Assembly (NCBI RefSeq): GCF_910596095.1
Contig: NC_056537.1
Span: 3,262,574-3,326,573 of the forward strand
Origin: Thunnus maccoyii
Lineage: Eukaryota > Chordata > Actinopteri > Scombriformes > Scombridae
Length of the DNA: 64,000 nt
Reading direction: 5' to 3'
Shown here: in pieces, positions 11,917 to 22,500 of the stretch
How positions within the stretch are numbered: position 1 is the first letter of the stretch
Layout of the letters: every line of letters starts with the position of its first letter
Notes under the pieces: model-generated
What the model was told of the DNA's origin: nothing
Seen by the model: the letters and a program-made list of their open reading frames with translations, nothing else
Database searches by the model: none
Position numbers and translations under genes: made by a program

Positions 11917-12248
11917 CAGTGGTTCCCAACCTAGGGGTCAGGCCCCTCCAAAGGCTCAGCAGATAAATCTGAGGGGTCGTGAGATGATTAATGAAAGAGG
12001 AAAGAAGAAAAAACAAAGTTCTGATACACAAATCTGTTTTCAGTTTTTGGACTTTTTCTCTAATCTTTGATTTTTGCTGAAATATTGGATCATTTGAACA
12101 TTTATTGAAATGAAAGCATGTGAGAAGTTTAGAGGGAAAAATCACTATTTGGTGGAGCTGTTAACAACTCATAGACATGTGAAATGTGACCCCGACTACA
12201 CACTGCTTTTTGTAAGACGTCAAAAGCCAAAAAGGTTGGAAACCACTG
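11917..12248 (+). mobile_element. Nested CAGTGGTT MITE, full copy, 332 bp
   Basis: The ends are CAGTGGTTCCCAACCTAG and its inverse, AGGTTGGAAACCACTG. An inverted copy of the same length sits at 52542-52873 inside copy 3 of the larger MITE. The nested insertion therefore predates spread of the composite. Family resemblance is to common hAT-type MITEs of fish. Confidence 0.8.
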
Positions 12249-12405
12249 GTTTCATCTTTAACAATGTGTTGTATTTTAAAAGCTTGTTATATTATCCATT
12301 GTGTCAAATCTTCATCTGAAAAGTAACTAAAGCTGTCAAATAAATGTAGTGGAGTAGAAAGTACAATATTTCCCTCTGAAATGTAGTGGAGTGGAAGTAT
12401 AAAGT

Positions 12406-13254
12406 TCCTATTGGGGATTTTTTTTAAACTTGTCACCACAATATTTTAAGATTCTTGAAATCACTCCTATTAAATATTTTCCTTGTGGCCTGCCCATATG
12501 AATAGTTTAAAATATATATTTACATGTTAATCACTTATTGCCAGTCAGTAGTCTATGTTTAGTGATGTTTCATTTAATATTCTTTGTATTCTATATTAGG
12601 TTTAAGGACTCTGTGGCTGTATTTGTCGAGCTTCTCAGAGCAGGAAATCTCTCCTCACTCATCCTCAGAGTGATGCATTTTGTTCCTACTTTTAGGACTT
12701 TGAGTAACTTAGGTTAACTTAGGAAATCACTCCTATCTTAGCAAATATTTAGGAGCTCCAGAGGAGTCCCTGCATTCAAGCAGAGATGTTTTATGAAAGC
12801 TTGATGAGAATAAACATATTGAGGATCTGTGTTGCAGCTTTGCAACAGTGATGAATCAAACTGTGATTGCATTTACACAAATATTGTGCAAGTGAGAGCG
12901 ACTAACACTTATATGAACTCAATCATGATAGAAACACTGGCCTTTATTATATATCAGCTGTTAGCAGCACTTCTGTAGATTCTTAGTCTTGTTTTTCTTT
13001 CCTTTGTCTTTTCCACCCTTTTACATCTTGATCCAATCACTGCATAGAATCATTCATTGATTAATTGATATAAAAATATCTTATACTGATGAGAAAATTT
13101 CAATAAAATAAAGATATTTTGAGACTTTGTGGTAACTAACTGGCCACTGGTGAACATCAAGTTCAATTCAACTCTGTAGTTAGAAAACAGTGTTGAACAA
13201 ATGACTTTAAAAATACTGAACTTTATTGATTTCTGAATAACAACAGATCTACAG
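12406..13254. other. Intergenic DNA downstream of tnnt3, nothing recognised
   Basis: AT-rich unique-looking sequence. No exon or repeat was recognised. Confidence 0.5.
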
Positions 13255-13539
13255 TCATGGCTTGGAGAGTCACACTTTATTTACAAAAATACTGAGAACC
13301 AAACAGTCAAGGCGAGGAAGCGTGACGGTGCTTGAGTTTAGTAGTTTTTATTCCTATTGAACAGCAGCTAAAGGCTTCTGGTTGCATGTATCAGGATATG
13401 GTTTGGTAACCGCAGGGTAAACCTCAGCGTTAAAGGCTTCTTCTGACCTACGACCTTCGCCACAGTGTGTGTTTCTTCATCAGGTGTGTGTCTGAGGCGA
13501 TTGCAGTTTGGTGTCTGAGCAGCAGCGGAGCGAAACAGT
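13255..13539 (-). other. tnnt3: tnnt3 3' UTR with poly(A) signals
   Basis: Read on the minus strand after the stop at 13542-13540, AATAAA motifs occur at about 13348-13353 and 13274-13279. The second is the likelier main signal, giving a short 3' UTR of about 280 nt. Confidence 0.5.
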
Positions 13540-16500
13540 TTACTTTCTGCGGCGGGCGGCGGCTCCCTTCTTGCTGCTGTAATACGAAACATAAAAAAAT
13601 AGGAAAACGGGTCAGAAATCTGGGCTGGTTTTTAGCGATTCCTCCCTAAACCAAGGCTGCGAGAATACCACAGTTTGTACAGCCGGTCTGGGAGCGGCAA
13701 CATTTAAACTATACGTACAAATGGAGGTGGATATTTAGCATCTTGTTAGCATGTCATCCAAAATCTCTTCAAAAAATTTACTTCTTCAAGAGGTGTCAAA
13801 ATAAACTCTCAGTTAAATAAATTAGATTTAGTTTGAGGAGTTTACAAAAGTAAATCTTTTAGTTTATGTGCTTTTTTTTTTATTGTGGACTTTTGCTAAC
13901 AAAATGCTAACAGAACAGAAAGCAGCGCACATTATCACTGATTCTACCTTTTGTTCACATATTTTTTTTTGTTGCCAAATCACAACATCTGATCACTAGA
14001 GCATTAAAATTCTCCAGTTTTCCATCTTGTTGCTTCTAACAGCTTTTTATAGCGCTAAACCTCCAGGTAGCTAACGTAGCTAATGCTAACGTAGCATTTC
14101 CTTGTAATCTAAAAAGTAACTGAAAGTATTGTATTTAATGGAACAAGGTATGGAACAATGGAGACAATGTTCACAATTAATTTTTGTCTTTTGAAGTAAG
14201 GCTGTTTATATCCAAAAAAAATCTGAAAAACAACATAAAAACTGCTAGACAACATGCAAAATGGAAGAAAAACAACATTTCCAGATGTCTCTTTGACATG
14301 CTGGACTTACTTTTCAGACAGCAATCAGTGACAAACTCATGCAGCACTTACCTGCATCATTACTGAAGCCAGTCTGATGTGAATATCTTTACAGCTACTG
14401 TTTTAATAGATCTCCCACACAGTCAAGTAAAGGAGTCAGTATCAAGAGAAGGAACCCTGAGCTTCAGGCTGAAAAAGGATGCACCGCTTTGTGTAATAAT
14501 TATATTTTTCAGCATTAAATAATCTCTGTAGGTGTGAGTATCTTCCCTTTTTTGTAACTATGTTAGGATGATAGAAAACGTACAGTTATCAGTTTAAAAT
14601 TCTTTTAATTCTCAAAAAGTCTGATGTAGCTAATGTGTGTTGTTATCATTACATTATATTGACCTGCCGTTGAAAAGGATCCATCCTTTTTCAGAGTACA
14701 CCAGGTAACACTCCTCGCATACTGACACTGGATGATGCTGGTGTGTTTACAGTTATAATGGAATAATGGAATATTTTGTGTTACAATGGAAACATTAGAG
14801 AAATTAGAGCATCAACACAAAAAACTAACGCATTAATAAACTGTACGCTCAGTTCAGCAATCTGTGTGCACAAATCAATAAACGAGTGCACACGGATTAA
14901 TAAACCGCCTTTAACTGAGCACTACTGCAAATACTTTTTTTCCCCAACAGTTTATTAATCTGTTTGCTTGGTTTAGCAAACCGTTTGCACTTTTTTTAAA
15001 ATAACACACATACAAAGAGCAGATTGAAGTTTTAGTTGTACAGATGTTACTCAAGAGTCAAATAAGTTTTCTGCAGTTTTAGGAGGTAAAAAGACGGAAA
15101 GCTAATAGTATGAAAACCAGCACCGGCAGTTTTCAACGTTAGCTAGTTATCTTTCTGTAATTAACTTAGCCATATTAGCCTTTAGCTATATTAGCTAGCC
15201 TGCTAAACGTTTAAGATAGCCAAAGTAAAATGCCTTAAGATCCCCTCCAGACATTTATTGAGACATATAAAATTACCTGATTTGGAACAACAATTTGTTG
15301 CTAATATGCTTTTTTTTTCCACAAAATGTATAATTATCACATTAAAATGCTTAAAATGGCATCTACTCCTTCTCCCTCGATAAAAATGACAGAATCTATG
15401 AATATGTAAATATATTTCACTTGTGTAAGTTGAATTGTGTGTAGTTGTGATGTCACAAATCCTGTTCATAGACCTCTAAAAATAACATGTTCATATGTGA
15501 AAAACATATTTTTGAGTGGAGGGAGACTTTAACTTTTAGCTTATTAGCCTGTGAAAATATTTTAATGACTAAAACTCCAATCTGCTGAAATATTTCCAAA
15601 CAGTCTTGATGACAAACTGCTGCTGTCTTGAATTTTCGGACAACAGGTGATGTGACAGTTTGGACCGTATCAGATGTTTGTTAGTGAGGATTTGGTGTGT
15701 TTATGGCTTTTTATCTATTTTTAAGTGGCAAAAGTATAGTATAAGTATAGAGAAAGTTCTCATCCTGAGATTTTAGAGCTAAGAAGTTGAGATTTGGGCC
15801 GTTATTTTGGATTTAAGAGCGAAAACTAACAACTGACACCCTTCAAGCTGTAAAATCTCCATCATGAAAAACACTGCCTCACCAATATCCATCTTACATT
15901 AAAAGAAAAAAGACATTGAACTGATGTATCTGTCTATCCCTACTAAACAACTGCCATAAACTGACATTAACTGTCCTGAATGTTACGACAGTTATGTCTT
16001 TCATAGGGAAGGGTTCACCTGGACGACAGGTGGGAGTTAAATGGAGTTATGTTTTACTGGGCGTCAGCGAACGCAGCAGCGACAATACTTACTGCTTCTG
16101 TAACTCATCAATGCGGTTCCTGTACGTGAGCACCTGAAAAATGACACAGCAGCAGCTTTTAACTCGCACCAGGACACGTTTACCTCTGAGGAGAAGACCA
16201 AGTCCCTTCGCTTCTCCTTTAACAGGCTCCGTGGGCTGAAAGCTGAAAGCTGAGGTATCATGGGAAACCAAGATGGTGTCATGCATATGATCAGTGTTTT
16301 TAACTAGAATCAGTGTTTCTGCAGTAATGGGGAGGAGTATCACATATTTATCTCCTGCTACGGAAGATAAAAAACGTTGTTACTCTGATTAAACACCTGT
16401 TGATCATAATAATCTGATCATTGCGGTGTTAAAACGCCCGTCGTGGTTTCCCAAAAAAAAAAGAACAACGACAGTTTTTGGTTAAGCTCGACTCTGAAAC

Positions 16501-19500
16501 CTCAACAGGCCCTGACTTACCTGTTTGACCGCACACACACCTGACCGAGGCTCTGTGATGCTAAAACTAACACTGAGACCCGGACAGTCACCCAAATCCA
16601 CCTGTAGATGTATTGATCTGCTCTTGACTGAAGAGTTTGATTCCAAAATGACAATGTTAATAAATGACAGCTATAAAAACACAATTTCCAGTTTTCCCTC
16701 TCTCAATTTAAGTCTGATTAACTAATGTGCGGAAGCTCAGAACTGCCAACATTTTAATAAAATATATCGTAAATGTATCTCATCACAGCAAATCTCACTA
16801 TAACAGAATTGTTTTCATTATAGCGAGAAAAATATCTTTGTTTCTCATTTTTGTTAACAAATATCTTCCAGTAGTAAGAAGAAAAAAAAACATTCCTCTT
16901 ATTAATGAAATACTGTTAGAATTGTTGTTGTTTTTCACTGTGGCAGCTTCAGAGTTTCCTTAACTTTGAAGGTTAAATACAGTTATTATTATTGTTTGAA
17001 AACATTATGAAATTTCTGATCCTGAGCAAGTAGAGACTAGAAAATAGAATATTTATATTATAACCTTGTTAAGCCTGATGAATTCAAAATGACTGAAATC
17101 ACAAAATCGAAGCTGTATTGCTTTTTAAAAAAGATGAGAGGAAATTTAACTCCGTGATTAATTTTACAGATGTATCCTGAACTTTTCCAAAGTCAATAAA
17201 AAGACGTCACTTTTGGAAACAAACTCTTAAGTTCTCCCTTTGTTTGGTGGTGTGTCGTCTCTGCGCTCGACCAGCAGTGACGCCCTGGTTCTCCTTCTGA
17301 CCTTCCTTCATGCTAACATGCAGCGAGCCTGAAGCCGGCAGGCAGACACCCTGCTCAGCTCTACTTACAATTTACTGAGCTCCTCCACTCTCTTACGCAG
17401 GGTTGTAACCTGGAGAGAATCAAAGAGCACATCGAGGGTTCAAATCCAGAGGTGGCTCAGCTGGACGGTCACCTCAGGACACCAGCATCAAAAACCAACA
17501 ACAACAAAGCTGGTACAGCTTGAGAAAAGTGTGGATTTATGTTATTTAGCCACTAAATTTTGTGTAATTTTACCTTACAGAATTTACTATGATGTTCAGT
17601 GGAGTTTTATGTAATTTTTTTGGTTAAAACTATTGAATGCTAGTTTAAAATGTGTGGAACAGTGTGAAGAAGTACGTACCATCGACAAAGCTGTGGATTA
17701 CTTAATACATTAGGGCTACGTATCTTTTGATACAAGACCTGATACGGCACCAGTTTCAGTACCAAACCCAAACTTTTTTTCTGTATCTGTATCTATAAAG
17801 AAATATAAATGTTTTCTAAATAAAACACACTTATATAAAACTGCCAAAATAATGATTTGAATACAGAGCAAACTGATCAAAGAATGATAAATAATAATAA
17901 TGATAAAATGAAATAAAACTACAAAAATTACACATTACAACCAGAAATTCAATGACAAGTTCCATGTTATACACATGATAAATGTTTATAAAAACTGGAG
18001 CTGATTTGACTATGATTCAGTTTACCCCTTCATTTTTAGCTTTAATAAAAAAAAAAGAAAAAAGTATAAAAACAAACATAAAATAGCGTATTTAAACGTT
18101 TTTGCTATCCAGAGGGTATAAGGCAAAATTATTAAAAGAAGAAAATTAAAGCCATCTTTTTTTAAAAATATACAGTAGGCAGATTTACTGAAGAGTTTAA
18201 AAATGGTGGAATCTCAAAACTTAAATTCATATCTATAATTTGCAAGATAAACTCAGTAATAAACTCTCATTTTCATCTCATAATAGGATGTTGTGTTTCA
18301 CTAAACATCTGTAATGCGAAAGCTGAAAGAGCAAGCAGTGTAGTTGAACCTGTTATCATTAAAATAAATTAAACTAATAATCCAGAGAGTGTTTGCACTT
18401 ATGTTCATATAAAACAATATGAACATGGGTGTTCACCAGAGTTTCTCAACATTTTCTAACCCATGATTTGGGTTTTAGCGCCCTAATTCCCCTGAAGTTA
18501 TACAGTTTGCATTTCTTTTCATGTGCATTTTTTATGATATATTTAAAACCTTCAAATCAAAGGTTTTAATATCAAGTGACCCAAAAGGTTGAGAAGCTCT
18601 GGCAAACATATCAGATAGTAAACACAGTTATTAACCTACAGTAAACATTACTGCAGCTCATTATGATTACGATAAAGTCGACAGAGACGCTGTTTCTCAC
18701 CTCATACTTCTGCCTCTTCAGTCTCTCCATGTGGTCGAACTTCTCAGACTCCAGCTGACACATCCAGTCGTACAGCTCATTGATCTTATCTCTGCAGGAA
18801 ACACAAGAACATCAGTAAAACTTCCTTCCAAACACAACGATTAACGGTCTAAAATCAGAAAGATATTAAAGTAAAGTGTGAGTTGTACTTCAGCTTCTCT
18901 TCATTCAGATGGTCAATGTTGAGCTGCTTGCGTCTTGAGGCCAAGATCTTCTTCTTCTTCTCTCTCTCAGTCTCTTTCTTTCCTCCTCTCTTCTGGTCAG
19001 CCTGTTAAGTGTGGTTGTATAGACGAAGGTTAACAGATATGCAGACGACTAGCTACTATTTTAGACAGTACGGCTATAACTAATACTTGTGTACGTAGAT
19101 AGTAGATGGGCAGATAGATGCTTCTAAATTAGTGCAGTTAGTCTCTATAGACTGTCCTCATGTGCTCATGTTTTCCTGTGTGTGTGTGTACTGACTCTCT
19201 GCAGGTGGCTGCTGTAGTTGGAGCCCATGCTGGACAGAGCTGACTTCTTTTTGGCCTCCTCCTCTGCCTTCTTCTTGGCATCAGCCTCCTCCCTGACCCG
19301 CCTCTCCTCCTGTTTCACACACACAAAAAAAAATCTGAGTGAGACCTCCACCATCCACTCTCCAGTGCTTAAAGTTACAGTACACAGAAAACAGAAACAT
19401 TCATAAAGAAAAGATGAGCTACAGTTAATCATAGTGTCTGTTGAGGTGAATCTATAAAATGTTCTAATGGAGAAAACAGTACTGACAAAGAAAGACTTAA

Positions 19501-22500
19501 TAGAGAATGGAGCATTTTCATTTAATAAGACTTACAATGTTACAGTGTATAAAAAGAATAAAAACGATAATTGCAGCATATATTCAGGGTGTACAAGTTA
19601 TTAGAGGGGTGTAGATACAGAAACTATACAGATTTAATCAAAAGTAATTGAACAAACATTTATCACTACAGAATGAACCCTAAACCTTAAGCTTTGGTGA
19701 TTTTTAAATTAAATGTTTTACTGTAAAAGATATATATTTAAATGGTTAAAAAAAGAGCTCATGATGAACTAAATTAATGAATAAAGATACAACCACAGAC
19801 CTCACGTCTGGCCTGGCGCTCCTTCTCCTTCTCAGCGCGGATCCTCTGTTGCTCAGCCCTCTCAGCACGACGCTTCTCCTGCAGGACGGCAGAAAACACA
19901 GCTTCACACACACTATATTTCATATAATTTATCCCACTGCAGACTACGTGATACGAAACAGCCTCCAAAAGGCCATCATGAGGAGACAACATTCAGCCTG
20001 TTTCATGAGTTTTTTATAACTGAGTGTCATTTTTCATTTTGGCTGTTCTGTAAAGTTCATAGAAATTCCTGAAACAATAGAAAACTACACTGTACTAAGT
20101 TTTTAGGACTTACAAACGACTTTACACACAAACTCAGTGATGGATTTACAATTAGCTGGTGCAACCCAGTCCTGGTTCACAACTTTAGTGACCCATTATG
20201 AATCCATATCTTCTTGACTACCAATATCTGTATGAAATGTTAAAGGGGAGTTTTCTCTCCCGTTGTGATGTGATTGGCTTAAAACTCACAATTCTCTCCT
20301 TGAGCGCAATCAGCTCCTCCTCCTCCTTCTTCCTGTGCTCAAAGTGAGCATCGATGAGGGCCTGCAGCTCAATCAGATCTTTGTTCTGACGCTTCTTCTG
20401 GATGTCCTGCAGGGCAGAAGTACAGCGACAACGCTCAGTCATTCAGAAACACTCGACGTGAAGAGAAATCCTTCATGTCATCACTTCAGGTCTACTTACG
20501 TCAAAGTCCACTTTCTCACCATCTGGGATCTTTGGAGCAGTGGGCCTACAAGAGAGTGTTTTGGTCTTAAGTGCACTTGCGCACCACTGATTAAAATGGT
20601 TTTTATGTTTTCTTTTTTTTCAGCCACATAGCTCAGATCGAAATATCTACAGGAATCATTTGAAGTCAGGTTACAAGAGAAAGAAACTTACTTGAACTTT
20701 GGCTTCTCCTCTGCAGGTTAAGAGATGAAGAGGGGACAAGTACATGTCATCGGGTTAGAAACAAAACAGATTATTTCATTTCTCTCAGGCATTTACATGG
20801 AATCAAATGCATGATTTTAAGCTATGTATGACACATTTATCAATTAAAGTTGTAGTCTTGTTCACTTTTTTTAAAGTTAGGGTTAGAACAACAGGAAAAC
20901 AAACAAAAGAAAACATCACATTGAAAAACTGATTTCACGTTTCAGGTTTTCTGATCAGCGAACCATCTTGCTGTGAGTACAGTTGCAGAAAATCTCAACA
21001 ATGGGGTACAATCACAAATATTTCTCATCAAGCCTAAGTGTGTCGCTTCTTTCATCTGTGTGAAAAGTTGCTAAAAGTTGTGATTTTAATGTATCGTATC
21101 TACAATATGTGTCTTGTGTTTTTTGGCTTGACCCAAAAACGATTTTCTACAAGCAAGACAAAGGCGTATTCCTCCATTTCTTTCTATTCTTGTAGCCCAT
21201 ATTCTGGCGGCTTCATGCCATGCAGACGGCGAGTGGCATAGCAAGAGAGTAACAGTGGGGTCGCTGCGCAGTGAAGCACGTGTTAGCATTTCATATTCTT
21301 TCACCCTTTTTCTCCACTAGCAGTTTAAAATCCTTATTAAAATTTAAAATTGTGTGTGTTTTTTAATTGAATTTTCTCTAATTGAACTTTCAGTGCCAAT
21401 TGAGCAGCGCTCCTGGACTTTGATAGTAAAATTTGGACAGACATTTTGTGAATTGCAGGCGTTCCCCGGGTGCAGACGTCAGACCTGGACACTGTGGTCC
21501 TTCCAAAGCCAGAATGACAGATTTCAGATTTGTCAGAAGTTTTTAAATCAACATACCTTCCTCTTCAGCGGCCTCTGCATGCAGCACGCATCGAAAAACA
21601 AAAGCAGAATAGACAACAACAGCATTAGCAGGCTGGAGCAGCAACTATACATCCAAACTACTAAACACATTAAAACTACGACACTATGGCAGAGAGTCAA
21701 TCAGCTGCAGTGTCAGCATCTCTATCAACTCACTCAGAGATGAAAAGGAATATTTAATTACTGTAAATTCTCAAATAATTGCTAATACATTTTCACAGTA
21801 CTAACAGTCACATGATACCACTCGCCTAATCGTATTTTAACATTAGGTTGAGGTAAATAATGTAATTGGCTAGTATTTGAGAATTTACAATTTCGTGCAT
21901 TAAGTCTTTGTTGAAACAGCTCAACAAAGTTTCAACAGCTCAAAAAAATATGATCCCTTTAAACTTTAATCCTGCATTCACATGCCATTTGATATTTAAG
22001 AAAAATTATACAAAAATGATACAATGATGATGAAGTTTTTTAACTTCATCATCATGGCAGAAAATTACAGTGTATTTAGAATTACATGTCAAGCTTTACA
22101 CAGGTTTGGGTTTGGCATTAAATCAAATTTTTGATAAAAAAAAAATAGCATGTGAATGCAACACCAACTTGGAGGACTTTACCAAGAGTACATGACAGTA
22201 ATATAAGATGGGACAATATTAAGTAAATATTAAAAAAGATGAAATCTAAGGCACACCATCTTTCTCTTCTTTTTATCAAATTAACATTTATTATCATGCT
22301 AGGCAGTAAATGTTATTCCCTTAAAAGAAGCAGCTCAAGATATAATATGTATTTAATCTGATGAATGAAAAAGCAACCATGTAGGCTATGCCAAACACAA
22401 GTACTTAGAGTACATGTGATACAGTAGTATGAGTACCTTCTTTTCACCCTTTTTTAGGATTTAAACTCTAAAATAATCACTTTAAAAATATTCTCTGTAT

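Larger units (their letters stand above)
11134..12405 (+). mobile_element. hAT-like MITE, copy 2, with minisatellite and nested MITE
   Basis: The left end is CAGTGGTGGAAGAAGTATTC, matching the inverted right end of copy 3 (53195). The order is left end, 47-bp array, unique block, nested 332-bp MITE, then the 'AGTGGAGTAGAAAGTACAAT' tail. It stops about 65 bp short of the right terminal repeat present in copy 3. It is nearly identical to copy 1 over roughly 400 bp. There is no coding capacity. Confidence 0.8.
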
